Part shown: one piece after another, positions 18,048 through 27,533 of the stretch | Layout: the number at the start of each line of letters is the position of its first letter | Numbering within the stretch: position 1 is the stretch's first letter | Origin: Methanococcus voltae PS | GTDB taxonomy: Archaea > AGJL01 > Methanococci > Methanococcales > Methanococcaceae | Length of the DNA stretch: 64,000 nucleotides | Reading direction: 5' to 3' | Assembly (NCBI RefSeq): GCF_024807035.1 | Contig: NZ_JANUCQ010000004.1 | Coordinates: 62,001-126,000 of the forward strand | Translations under genes and position numbers: made by a program | Notes under the pieces: model-generated | The model's database searches: none | Told to the model about the DNA's origin: nothing | What the model saw: only the letters and a program-made list of their open reading frames with translations

Positions 18048-19415
18048 ATGACTAATTACGACTTGAATACTACGCCGATTCCTAAATTAATAGCTCGGTA
18101 TAGTATCCCCGCGATAATTGGATTCGTAATTAATGGAGTATATACCATTATAGACGGTATATTTATAGGTCATTGGGTGGGTTCTGAAGCTATTGCGAGC
18201 ATTACACTCTCGTTCCCGATAAAATTAATGATGATATCTTTCGCAATTATGATTGGAGTAGGAGCTTCTGCGCATATATCCATTAGTTTGGGCAAACAGG
18301 ACCCCAAAAAAGCTGAGGAAATATTTAAAAATGCTTTTTGTATTTTATTACTATTAGGCGTAGTCCTAACAGTTGTTGGATTATTAGCAATAAAACCATT
18401 ACTAACAAGCTTCGGAGTCGAAGGAACCCTACTAACTTTATCGTTAACCTATTTAGGAATAGCATTTATTGGTGCAATGGGTTCATTATTTAACGTTGGA
18501 CTTGAACCCATTATTAGAAACGATGGATTCCCGCAAAAAGCTATGAAAGTAATGATTATATGTGCATTAGTGAATATCGTATTTGATGCATTGTTTATAA
18601 TTGTATTTCAATGGGGGGTTGCAGGTGCAGCAATCGCTACATTGATGGGAGAAACACTTGGAGCAATGATATTTTTACATCACTTTATAGCAAAAAAATC
18701 TAACTTAAAAATAGAAAATTTAGGTTATCGAGTAAAAAATATACTTAATTTTAAAACATACGACAAAGATATTTTAAAATTGGTACTTTTAACCGGTATA
18801 TCTCCATTTTTAATGGAATTTTCTTCCGCAATCGGTTCGTTAGTTTACAGCACCCAATTCTTAAAATATGGCGGTTCTTTGCACGTTTCCGCATTTGGTA
18901 TTGTTATATACCTATTTATAATCCTATTTATGACAGTTTTAGGGTTATGTAGTGGTGTGCAGCCACTTATAAGTTATAACTACGGGGCTAAACGATTTGA
19001 CAAGGTAAAAGAGATTTTAAAAATCACTGGGGGGTTATGTGCAACTGTAGGCGTAATTTCGTTTATATTATACAACCTATTCCCTACATACCTAATTAAT
19101 ATATTTAATTCCACGGACATGGCGTTAATTGAAACCGCTACAACAGGACTAAGTATATTTTCATTTGGTACTTTAGTGTTAGGGCCAGTATTCCTAATAA
19201 TCATCTATTTCCAATCTATAGGAGATAGTAAAGTAGCGAATACGTTAGCACTACTTAAATCTTTTGGATTTATATTGCCTTTATTGTACTTATTACCAAT
19301 GTATTTCGGAGTTATCGGCATATGGTATGCTGAACCGCTTTCTGGACTATTAACACTGATTATAGGTTCTTTCTTTATCTATAGAGCCTTTAGATATCAG
19401 TTAAAAGAAAAATAA
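18048..19415 (+). CDS. MATE-family multidrug/metabolite efflux transporter
   Basis: 455 aa, 12 predicted membrane helices. N-terminal PIPKLIARYSIPAIIGFVINGVYTIIDGIFIGHWVGSEAIASI is the classic MATE signature; the pseudo-repeat (YGGSLHVSAFGIVIYLF...GLCSGVQPLISYNYGA) begins near residue 270. It exports organic cations or other compounds in exchange for Na+ or H+. Start ATG has AGGTGAAC upstream. Two palindromes precede it. Confidence 0.88.
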   Translation: MTNYDLNTTPIPKLIARYSIPAIIGFVINGVYTIIDGIFIGHWVGSEAIASITLSFPIKLMMISFAIMIGVGASAHISISLGKQDPKKAEEIFKNAFCILLLLGVVLTVVGLLAIKPLLTSFGVEGTLLTLSLTYLGIAFIGAMGSLFNVGLEPIIRNDGFPQKAMKVMIICALVNIVFDALFIIVFQWGVAGAAIATLMGETLGAMIFLHHFIAKKSNLKIENLGYRVKNILNFKTYDKDILKLVLLTGISPFLMEFSSAIGSLVYSTQFLKYGGSLHVSAFGIVIYLFIILFMTVLGLCSGVQPLISYNYGAKRFDKVKEILKITGGLCATVGVISFILYNLFPTYLINIFNSTDMALIETATTGLSIFSFGTLVLGPVFLIIIYFQSIGDSKVANTLALLKSFGFILPLLYLLPMYFGVIGIWYAEPLSGLLTLIIGSFFIYRAFRYQLKEK

Positions 19416-19498
19416 AATAATAAAAAATAAAATAGTATATTATAATTAATAATAAAAAAAGTAAAATAGGATATAAATTTAGAGTTTTACTATACTAA

Positions 19499-20020
19499 TT
19501 AAAATAACTCTAAAAATTTTTTATTTTTTTTCATTAAATATTTTTGGTGGTATTCTTCAGCCTTATAGAATTCTCCTGCCTTTCTAATTCGTGTAACAAT
19601 CTTTTTATCGATTTTCATATCCTTAAGGGTATCCTGCATTTTTTTTAAAGACTTTTTAGCTAATTTATATTGTTTTTCTGTCGTGTAAAATATTGTAGAA
19701 GCGTATTGCTCGCCTCTATCCCATCCTTGCCGATTTAATGTAGTAGGGTCGTGATTAATCCAAAATGTATCTAATAAATCCCCATAATCAACTGTATTTA
19801 TGTCATAAATTATAGTAACTACTTCAACATGTCCGGTATCACCCTTACAAACTTCTTCATAAGTTGGGTATTTGGTTTTACCGCCCATGTAACCCACTTC
19901 AGTATCCAAAACTCCGTCTATAGTCCTAAATAATTCTTCGGAGCCCCAAAAACAGCCCATTCCAAATATTGCAATATCATAATTTGGATTACTTATTTTT
20001 AAGTTAGTTTCGACACCCAT
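19499..20020 (-). CDS. msrA: Peptide methionine sulfoxide reductase MsrA
   Basis: 173 aa from ATG 20020 (MGVETNLKI), which follows GGTGAT by a few bases; upstream in-frame ATG/GTG codons overlap that site. Catalytic GCFWG at ~30 is present, with the GYMGG and EEYHQKYL (C-terminal substrate region) motifs. It repairs Met-S-sulfoxide in proteins. No resolving Cys is obvious in the C-terminal tail, so thioredoxin or another thiol may reduce it directly. Confidence 0.92.
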   Translation of the reverse strand: MGVETNLKISNPNYDIAIFGMGCFWGSEELFRTIDGVLDTEVGYMGGKTKYPTYEEVCKGDTGHVEVVTIIYDINTVDYGDLLDTFWINHDPTTLNRQGWDRGEQYASTIFYTTEKQYKLAKKSLKKMQDTLKDMKIDKKIVTRIRKAGEFYKAEEYHQKYLMKKNKKFLELF

Positions 20021-20360
20021 TATCATCACCCGCACCATGTGTATGTTAACAACTTATGATAGGTATTAGCTAAATAAATTAATTATCCAAATTGGTTAAA
20101 TTAAGTGTAGATAAAATATATTTAAAATAATTGATGTAATTAAAATTAATTAATATCTTCATATATATTTATGATTTGATACTTATAAATAGATATTTTT
20201 GGCTAAATTGGACAACCTTAATACGTACAAAATTATTTGGAATAATGTATATATAAATAACTTAGATAATAAATAATTATTATCTACAAAACTAATTTAA
20301 CGTTCTTAACGTTATTGACTTTATTTAATTCAATTTATGATTTAATATAGGGGTGAAAAT
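20021..20360. other. 340-bp divergent region between msrA and the EFR1 gene
   Basis: It holds the EFR1 promoter and operator-like palindrome (20248-20286) on the plus side. The msrA promoter must lie in the left part, but I see no clear BRE/TATA there. Confidence 0.5.
20248..20286 (+). promoter_or_regulatory. TATA box and perfect 10-bp-arm inverted repeat before the EFR1 gene
   Basis: TATA-like TATATATAAATA at 20248-20259 with purine-rich GGAATAA upstream as BRE. Positions 20263-20286 are a perfect inverted repeat, TAGATAATAA-ATAA-TTATTATCTA, covering the expected start of transcription, a position suited to repression. Confidence 0.55.
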
Positions 20361-21353
20361 TTGAATAAAAGTATTGATAATGATAAAAATACGGAAATTA
20401 TTGAAAATAATGAAAATAATGAAAAGATGCAGACGGTAAAAATAAAACCAAATACTGTTGAAGAGTTATCCAAAATAAAAGAAGAAATAAAAAGTAGCCT
20501 AAAAGAAGAAATAAACGTTATATATTACTTTTCAGGTACGGGTAATTCATATTATGTTGCAAGAGAACTCGCCAAGGTACTTTCAAACAATAACGGTAAG
20601 GGAACTAAAACCAATACCAAAATTATTCCCATTGCAAATGAGATAAAAAAAGAGCAAATAACCTGCGGTTCCGATAGAATAATATTTATATACCCAGTTT
20701 ATGGTTTTGGAGTACCTGAAATAGTTGAAAGTTTTATAAAACGTTTAAATATGGAAAGAAACCCTAAAATATACAGTATAGCCACTTGTGGAAAAATGGC
20801 AGGGGGAGTGCATTGCCAAGTGGATAAATTGTTAAAAGAGAAAAAACAGCAATTAAATGCAGGTTATACGGTTCAAATGCCTAGTAATTATATTTTAGCG
20901 TTTAGTGCCCCATCTCAATCTAAAATAATAGAGATTTTAGATGATACAGACATAAGGGTTAAAGAATTAGGGAATTTAATACAATCTAATGAAAAAAATA
21001 ACGCAATGGATTCAATAATTGCTAAAATATCAACGGGGGCATTCTACCCATTCTGGAAAAAGAGTTTGTATAAATTTGATGAAAAATTCAAAATATCAAA
21101 AGCTTGCAACCTTTGTGAGAATTGCGTTGAAATCTGCCCTGTTAGCAATATAGAAATAGTAGATAACGAAAAATTGGAAAATAACGATAGAATAATCTAT
21201 AAACATAAATGTCAGGAATGTATGGGTTGCATACAAACTTGCCCGACCCGTGCCATAATATATGGAAGTAGTGCCAAAAGAAAAAGCTACTTTAACCCGC
21301 GAGTTGAGATTAATGAGTTAATTGAAGCTAATAAAGGGATAATAAATCAATAA
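20361..21353 (+). CDS. EFR1-family ferrodoxin (flavodoxin domain plus two 4Fe-4S clusters)
   Basis: 330 aa; TTG start at 20361 with GGGGTGA upstream. After a 50-residue charged, low-complexity N-terminus comes a flavodoxin-like domain (VIYYFSGTGNSYYVARELA), then YPVYGFGVPEIVESFIKRL. The C-terminus has two [4Fe-4S] motifs, CNLCENCVEICP and CQECMGCIQTCP. Such proteins carry electrons, probably in the cytoplasm; the partner is unknown. Its operator-like palindrome suggests tight regulation. Confidence 0.85.
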   Translation: MNKSIDNDKNTEIIENNENNEKMQTVKIKPNTVEELSKIKEEIKSSLKEEINVIYYFSGTGNSYYVARELAKVLSNNNGKGTKTNTKIIPIANEIKKEQITCGSDRIIFIYPVYGFGVPEIVESFIKRLNMERNPKIYSIATCGKMAGGVHCQVDKLLKEKKQQLNAGYTVQMPSNYILAFSAPSQSKIIEILDDTDIRVKELGNLIQSNEKNNAMDSIIAKISTGAFYPFWKKSLYKFDEKFKISKACNLCENCVEICPVSNIEIVDNEKLENNDRIIYKHKCQECMGCIQTCPTRAIIYGSSAKRKSYFNPRVEINELIEANKGIINQ

Positions 21354-21511
21354 ACTAGATTATATCTTATAATTTTAGATTATACTTTAGACTATATTTT
21401 ATATTTATATTTATATTTATATTTTATATTTATCTAAATAAATAATTTATTTTTTAAATTTGAAGTCATTACTATTTGTATTGTGTCATTATATATGGGG
21501 GGTTGGCTATA

Positions 21512-22780
21512 ATGGGATTTACTAAAAATTTAAAAAAAATTTATTTAAATGGTCAAATGGGTGTTAATGACGAAAATATGGAAGAATTAAACAAAATATA
21601 TAATATAATTAATTTAAACAATAATAATAAGCATGATGATAATACTCATAAAAATGACATATACAACAAAGCAATTTTGTCAAATATATTGGAATTTCAA
21701 AATTTAAATATCGAATATACCTTTGAAAGAGGAATAGTATTTGCAATTGTCACTATATTATTTTTAGGACTTGCTAGTATCTCGATTACTAATATACTGA
21801 CCATTATTTCTGCATTATTTCTCGGAATTTATGGTGGTCTATTGTATCCCGTATATTCTTTTAGTTTCCTATTATTGATACTATATCTGGCTTATACGAA
21901 TAATTTGTACAGCAAATTTATAGTTATTATGTTTATTACTTCAATACTGATTAATTATTATTTATATTATATATTTGGATTTTTAGACTCTGTAATCCTT
22001 TATTCCGCATGTATTGGTGGAATATTAGCAGTAATGACCTACGTTTATCTTAAATACCGGTTAATCTCGAGAGATAAAAAATTAGCATATCATACTATAG
22101 AATCAATTTTTAAGCTAAATTTACCTATTGAAAGTAGCTTACGATATAGGGTAGCTATTTGTAGGGAATATGCAAAAATAACTGCTATGTTGTTGAACAA
22201 AGCAGGTTTTAAAGATATATATTACTTTACGGTAATTGGACACGTTGCAACAGGCTTAAAATTGAATAATAAATACTATGTGTTAGACCAAAGGTTACCG
22301 ATATTATCGCTGAATGATTGGTTGTATAAAGTTGGTCGTAAAAATGTAGATGCTTATAAGCTGAAATTCATGGATGTTACAGATTTAAACCGTAATTTGG
22401 ATTCTAAAAATCATAACGAACATTTAAAAATAGAATTAGAAGATATAAACACTATTTATCGGGATTATGACCATGATGAAAATTTATATCGAGAATTAAA
22501 TTACAAAGATATGTCAAATAAGCTTTTAAAATTATTAAACTGTAATCCAAAACCAATTTTAAATAAAAAGCCGGATTTTAACATTACTTTGAAATACTAT
22601 ATTCGTGAAATTGATGAAGTTATAGAATACAGTATTTTAAGAATGCTTTATTTAGAAATTGGAAAAAAATTTGGGAGTAATATCTCTAAAATATCAAATA
22701 TCGAGATATACAAGAGTGAAATCAATAAAAATGAGTTAGTAATTAACATATGGATTAATAATAAAGATTATACGGAATAA
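21512..22780 (+). CDS. Membrane protein with transglutaminase-like cysteine protease domain
   Basis: 422 aa from ATG 21512, with GGGGGG upstream. Residues ~60-180 have about five to six hydrophobic segments. The C-terminal soluble part holds the transglutaminase-like triad order: Cys in AICREYAKITAMLLNKAGF, His in VIGHVATGLKL, and Asp in YYVLDQRLPI. Family members act as peptidases or amide-bond enzymes. The substrate is unknown; no partner gene is close enough to name. It lies 158 nt after the EFR1 gene. Confidence 0.65.
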   Translation: MGFTKNLKKIYLNGQMGVNDENMEELNKIYNIINLNNNNKHDDNTHKNDIYNKAILSNILEFQNLNIEYTFERGIVFAIVTILFLGLASISITNILTIISALFLGIYGGLLYPVYSFSFLLLILYLAYTNNLYSKFIVIMFITSILINYYLYYIFGFLDSVILYSACIGGILAVMTYVYLKYRLISRDKKLAYHTIESIFKLNLPIESSLRYRVAICREYAKITAMLLNKAGFKDIYYFTVIGHVATGLKLNNKYYVLDQRLPILSLNDWLYKVGRKNVDAYKLKFMDVTDLNRNLDSKNHNEHLKIELEDINTIYRDYDHDENLYRELNYKDMSNKLLKLLNCNPKPILNKKPDFNITLKYYIREIDEVIEYSILRMLYLEIGKKFGSNISKISNIEIYKSEINKNELVINIWINNKDYTE

Positions 22781-22851
22781 TATAATAAAAAATTATAAGA
22801 TAGTAAGTAAATAAGATAGTAAGTAAATTAGAATATTTACTTTTCTACATA

Positions 22852-24315
22852 TTATCTTTTTTGGCGCTCAATTCTTTGTTTTAGTATACATGGACCGCCC
22901 CTATTTCCGCCTATTGGGTGTTTTGGAGTCCCTAAACAATTCATACATCTTGCCATTACGCCTGCACCGAGTGCTAAACCATCTTCAACAAATACGACGT
23001 GGTCGTTTGGTTCATCCCATATGTTCAAAGATTTCAGCATTTCGATTAAAACGTCAGGTTTTTCTCCAGTTATACCCGCTCTTCCAGTTATGCCTACTGC
23101 GGATTTTTCCGTAACTAAACCATTGTCTTTAGCTATTTTTATGACCCTACAAGCCACCCTAGCCGATACTAAATCTAAACAATAAAGCAAAGTGTTAATA
23201 TTTGATTTTTCATATAGTTCTTTTCCAATGGATTCCAACTTTATTAAATCGCTACCGTTTTCACCTACATCGCACCCAATTAAGTAAGTACCTGCTTTTT
23301 CAGCAGCTTCAGTATCCAATGGTACAGTACCGTATCTTGTACGCCCCATAGGTACACGCTCAACGCTAACGAATTCGTGAACTTTGTCGGAATATTCTTT
23401 TGCGAGTTTCTTATCTATCTTACCGGCCTTATTTTTGATATCTAAAACGGCTCCACCTTTTTTACTAACAAGTCCAGTGCCTCGAACAAGTGCGTCAGGA
23501 ATAGCACCGGCTAAACCGCATAAATTACCTACAACTTTTGCGTAAGGTAATTCATCATTTATAACCCTACCTGCGAGTGTAGTACCGAAATCAATGGAAA
23601 TACAAGGGTTTCTAAAGTCTACATCCGTCCATTTTGAACCAGATTTTAAACCTGCTGTTACTAATTCTCCTTCCATCTCGTTTGCTACGGCTTCTTTACC
23701 TTTTGGAGGTACTACACCAGTTACTGCACCGTCAAACATTACTTTATCAACTAAACAGTAATTCTGCAATTTTTCCGGAAGTTGTTTTTTAGTCATGATT
23801 GGAGTCATCTTTGAATTTGGAATTCCTGCGTTTCTACAACCTTCTGCAAGTGCAACTATCATATTTCCAACTTCTTCAGGAGATGCAAAACCTGCAGTAA
23901 CCCCTGTACTTCTAACTACGAAATGAATATCATCGGGTGTTAAATGTGCCTTTTCTAAAGCTCCGAGCAATACGTCCCTAACCATATCAGATACAGCTTC
24001 TTTGGTTAATTCAATACCCCAAATTGTAGTACCAAATACGTTTTCGCCTTTTTTAGGGCCTCTTACATCCCTAGTCATTCTTACATCTTTACTTACTAAG
24101 TAAGTAATACCTTCTTCCATATCCGTTGCTGTTATAATCGCTTTGGTAGTTGTATTACCTAATTCAACAGAAGCTACAACATAATAAGGTTTTACGTGTT
24201 GATTTGGACCCACTTGTCGGGGATTTAAGTCCATTAAATCAACTGTTTTAGACATTGAGTAATTTACTTTTTTAGATTTGTTAAATATGGATTTTATAGA
24301 GTCCATAATACCCAT
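22852..24315 (-). CDS. Methanogenesis marker protein 14 (ASKHA-like)
   Basis: 487 aa, start ATG 24315 with AAGTGAT. Contains nucleotide-fold motifs of the acetate-kinase/Hsp70/actin type: ASVELGNTTTKAIITATD (phosphate 1-like), CISIDFGTTLAGRVI, and TYLIGCDVGENGSD. The rest is conserved only among methanogens (family methan_mark_14). Its biochemical role is not known; a cofactor-maturation or activation function is inferred from its methanogen-only spread. Marker 12 lies at 44608-45621 in the same window, a second ASKHA-like marker. Confidence 0.75.
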   Translation of the reverse strand: MGIMDSIKSIFNKSKKVNYSMSKTVDLMDLNPRQVGPNQHVKPYYVVASVELGNTTTKAIITATDMEEGITYLVSKDVRMTRDVRGPKKGENVFGTTIWGIELTKEAVSDMVRDVLLGALEKAHLTPDDIHFVVRSTGVTAGFASPEEVGNMIVALAEGCRNAGIPNSKMTPIMTKKQLPEKLQNYCLVDKVMFDGAVTGVVPPKGKEAVANEMEGELVTAGLKSGSKWTDVDFRNPCISIDFGTTLAGRVINDELPYAKVVGNLCGLAGAIPDALVRGTGLVSKKGGAVLDIKNKAGKIDKKLAKEYSDKVHEFVSVERVPMGRTRYGTVPLDTEAAEKAGTYLIGCDVGENGSDLIKLESIGKELYEKSNINTLLYCLDLVSARVACRVIKIAKDNGLVTEKSAVGITGRAGITGEKPDVLIEMLKSLNIWDEPNDHVVFVEDGLALGAGVMARCMNCLGTPKHPIGGNRGGPCILKQRIERQKR

Positions 24316-25246
24316 AGTATCACTTCCACATACCGCTATATAGAGAATAAAATAATTAAAAAATACTTAAAATACTTAATTAAGTATATATTTAAACGAC
24401 AATAATATATAATAACATAATAAAATAGGTTTAAAAAGTATAAATATGTATTTAATTTAATTTTAAAATAGTTACATTAAAAATCTTAAATTAAAAAATC
24501 CTAAAATATTACCTATTTACGAAATTAGAGGGCAATAAATAAATTTAATTCAATAGATTTATATAATATAAAATACACGAGTATATTTGCACATATGTGT
24601 AAAACATTTTGAAATACTCCAAAATGTGATATATGTTTGTGCATGCTATAAATCTATAATTATGGTAACTAAATACTTATATAATATGCGACACCCAAAA
24701 CAATTTAATAATTTTAGAGACGTAAAGTAATAAATAACTAATTATTAAAGAGAGAACTTAAAACTGCTTTTGCAAAATTATTAACTATCTAATAGCATAA
24801 TAATACCTCAATATCTATATGCTATATCTTAAATTATGTACTTAAATTATGTATTATGTAACATATACTTAATGTATTTTGAGTTATATATTGTACTATG
24901 TATGTCTGTATAGTCTATTCTATTTTATTTTAATTTTTTTTGTTAGATAATTAAATTAATCAATAATTAGCTATTTAAATTAGTTAATTAAGTAGTTAAC
25001 TTAATGTTAGTTAATTTACTATTTGTTGTATTATCTGTTTTTAATTTATTGCCTATTTTATATTTGTTTTATATTTGTTTATCATTATTTGACTATTTTA
25101 ATTTTATATAGTATAATTACATAATATATACCAAATTATAAATTATAAATTATAAATTACAACTTAAAATGATATTATAAATTATATTATAAAGTATATT
25201 ATAAATTATATTACATAGAATAATTAAAATTTAAAGACGAGATAAC
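24316..25246. other. 931-bp intergenic region with a large hairpin
   Basis: No open reading frame of note. A compound inverted repeat at 24589-24642 and a TATA-like ACTTATATAATAT at about 24675-24688 are the only features; together they might mark a small RNA. The bioB promoter should lie toward the right. The region from 24900 to 25246 is nearly pure A/T. Confidence 0.5.
24589..24642. ncRNA. Compound inverted repeat, candidate structured RNA or protein site
   Basis: Outer GCACA / TGTGC (24589-24593 with 24638-24642), middle ACATAT / ATATGT, and inner perfect 8-bp ACATTTTG / CAAAATGT (24604-24611 with 24620-24627) around an 8-nt loop. The flanking CACATATGTG is itself palindromic. It contains an ATATGTG half similar to that in the hairpin before fdhA. 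Confidence 0.4.
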
Positions 25247-26311
25247 ATGAATAAAGAACTAAAAAACGAAAATGATGACGTAGAAAATTCAGAAGATATA
25301 AAAGAGGAAGTAAATAGCGATATTGATATTTCCGAATTAAATGTACTTGATGAAGAACTTTTAAATTCCTCTTTGGAAGGTATTTCTCATAAAAAATCTT
25401 TAGAATTATGGGATTTAGATTTAGATGTGCTATTAAATACAACAAATAATTTAAAAATTATCTGTGGAAACAATAAAAAGCCAAAAATGGATTTATGTTC
25501 GATAATAAATGCAAAATCTGGCAAATGTACTCAAAATTGTTCATTTTGTGCTCAATCTATCCATAATACCTGCGAAATAGATGAATATGGATTAAAAACC
25601 CCTCAAGAAATATTGAAAAACGCAAAAGGAATGAAACAATACTGTAACAGGTACTCGATAGTTACCAGTGGTAAAAAGGTATCTGATGAAGAATTTGAAA
25701 CAATTCTCGAAACTTTAGTTGGTATACAAAAAGAAACAGGATTAAAAACTTGTGCATCGTTAGGAATACTATCAAAAGACCAAATAAAAGCTTTTTCAGA
25801 AAATAAAATAAGATTGCATAATAATTTGGAGACTTCAAAAGAATACTTCGATAAAATTTGTACAACTCATAGTTATAAAGATAAATATGACGTTACAAAA
25901 AAAGCCAAAAAATACGGGGTTAGTGTATGTAGTGGCGGTATTTTTGGTCTCGGGGAAACTAAAAAGGATAGACACAGTATGATATACGATTTAAAGGAAC
26001 TTGGTGTAGATAGTATAGCATTAAACTTGTTAAATCCTATTAAAGGTACTAAAAACTATGAATTAATAGATAATAAAGTTTACACGCCAATTGGAGTCAT
26101 AGAAGCGTTGAAATCTATTGCAATCGCAAAAATAATTTATCCACAAAGTAGCGTGAGACTATGTGGTGGCAGAGAACACGTCTTAAAAGATTTGCAAAAT
26201 TTAGCGTTTTATTCGCTTGATGGTCTTATGGTGGGCAATTATTTAACCACAGATGGTCAGAGTCCAGATAAAGATTTAAAAATGTTAAAAGAGATGGGTT
26301 TTGAGATTTAA
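25247..26311 (+). CDS. bioB: Biotin synthase BioB (radical SAM), variant auxiliary-cluster site
   Basis: 354 aa. The radical SAM motif is CTQNCSFC (~residue 95). BioB hallmarks follow: KTCASLG, HNNLETSKEYF, VCSGGIFGLGET, and RLCGGRE. In classical BioB the [2Fe-2S] ligand after the SAM motif is Cys in a YCIV/FCMG context; here the segment reads RYSIVTSGK, with Ser. This suggests the variant BioB class of strict anaerobes that uses a different auxiliary cluster. The N-terminal ~45 residues are acidic and extra. No other bio genes are near. Start ATG has a weak GAGATAAC. Confidence 0.85.
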   Translation: MNKELKNENDDVENSEDIKEEVNSDIDISELNVLDEELLNSSLEGISHKKSLELWDLDLDVLLNTTNNLKIICGNNKKPKMDLCSIINAKSGKCTQNCSFCAQSIHNTCEIDEYGLKTPQEILKNAKGMKQYCNRYSIVTSGKKVSDEEFETILETLVGIQKETGLKTCASLGILSKDQIKAFSENKIRLHNNLETSKEYFDKICTTHSYKDKYDVTKKAKKYGVSVCSGGIFGLGETKKDRHSMIYDLKELGVDSIALNLLNPIKGTKNYELIDNKVYTPIGVIEALKSIAIAKIIYPQSSVRLCGGREHVLKDLQNLAFYSLDGLMVGNYLTTDGQSPDKDLKMLKEMGFEI

Positions 26312-26376
26312 TACCCTTCTAAATAATAACTATAAAATAATTATAAAATAATTATAAAATATAAAAATTTAAATTC

Positions 26377-26422
26377 TATTTTATTTATTTTACTTTATTT
26401 CCTTATTTTTATTTTTTATTTC
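26377..26422 (+). terminator. Poly-T-rich terminator region after bioB
   Basis: Repeated T5-T6 tracts on the plus strand follow the stop, the usual archaeal termination signal, between two convergent genes. The minus strand is A-rich here, so it would not stop the opposite gene. Confidence 0.4.
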
Positions 26423-26469
26423 ATTAGTTCATTAATTATTTAATTTTCATTATTCTAAGATTATTAGCC

Positions 26470-27141
26470 CTAATTTTCATAGAATATTAGCGAACCATAA
26501 AAGTCATGCGGTAGTGTGTAAATATAAACACCATATTGCGGGTATATTTTAACATCTATCGTGCCATCTTCGTTTATTGCAGTGGCTAAATACCTATTTG
26601 TACCATATTCGTCGACTAAATCCGTGTTATTTAATTTTAACACATAATTTGCTTGAGGTAATGGTTGATTAACGTTATCTATTGGTTTTACCATGAAATA
26701 TTTAATATTATGCAATCTGTAGACTACACCAGTATTACCTGGGATACTTGTATCGTTCCCTATTAGTTCCGGCTGAATGGTTCCATTACTTTGGACTAGA
26801 CCATCACTATTTAACGTATATGCGATACCATTCGTATCTACGGCTATAAAACCCGATTCATAAGCAGTTTGTGGGTTCGAAGGGTCGTAAATCCAACAAG
26901 CACCTATACGCACATTACCAACTAAGGGACCCAGAACGGTTTTATTTGTAGCATTTTGAACGTCTCCGGTTGAATAACCACCTAATATATCAATATTACT
27001 TAAAATTCCGGAGCTTTCGGCAACGTCGTTTAAAAATATATATGCCAAAATTGATGCAGAGAGTATTACGACCAATAATAGCAGTATTAACTCTAAAGAT
27101 ATTTGCCCCTTTTTGGATTTTTTTAGTTTATTTAGTTTCAA
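26470..27141 (-). CDS. Class III signal peptide (pilin-like) protein, paralog 3
   Basis: 223 aa; TTG start at 27141 with GGGGTGAC upstream. Class III signal KSKKGQISLELILLLLVVILSASILAYIFL, cut between Gly and Gln. The mature domain GNVRIGACWIYDPSNP...FIAVDTNGIAYTLNSDGLVQSNG is homologous to the proteins at 13998-14690 and 17153-17824, and the C-terminus LPHDFYGSLIFYEN mirrors LPHNFIGELDF. Unlike those, it has no NTN linker or acidic run. Predicted exported to the surface as a minor pilin or adhesin. Confidence 0.8.
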   Translation of the reverse strand: MKLNKLKKSKKGQISLELILLLLVVILSASILAYIFLNDVAESSGILSNIDILGGYSTGDVQNATNKTVLGPLVGNVRIGACWIYDPSNPQTAYESGFIAVDTNGIAYTLNSDGLVQSNGTIQPELIGNDTSIPGNTGVVYRLHNIKYFMVKPIDNVNQPLPQANYVLKLNNTDLVDEYGTNRYLATAINEDGTIDVKIYPQYGVYIYTLPHDFYGSLIFYEN

Positions 27142-27533
27142 AATGTCACCCCTAAAGATTATAACATTTTTAAGGTTTTTAAAGTCTTATAACTTAATTT
27201 TTTCAACTTAATGAGGCATTATATAGATTGAAATTTAAAAATAGGTACTATTAATTTATAAATTTGATTTTTTTATTCTATAATATTATTTATAAAATTA
27301 TTACTATATTAAGTAAGTAGATTAATTTTTACAAAAAAACAAAGCAAAATATCGATAATTTGTAACTTAAAAAATAATTTAAAAATAATTTAAAAATAGT
27401 TTAAAATAACTAAAAATATAGTTATATAGTAATAAAACATAATGGTAACCTTAAATAATAATTTAGAAATAATATAATAATACTAATATAAAAATTAAAA
27501 AATAAAAAATAAAAAATAAAACACGTGACCAAT
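27142..27533. other. 392-bp intergenic region
   Basis: Divergent promoters for the pilin gene and the APC permease. It is AT-rich with many homopolymer runs (AAAAATAATTTAAAAATAG-like repeats at about 27370-27410). No strong dyad seen. Confidence 0.4.

Noticed and set aside
24675-24735. 14-codon reading frame after a TATA-like box in the gap before bioB
   Set aside because: Too short, no Shine-Dalgarno, and its composition is not coding-like.
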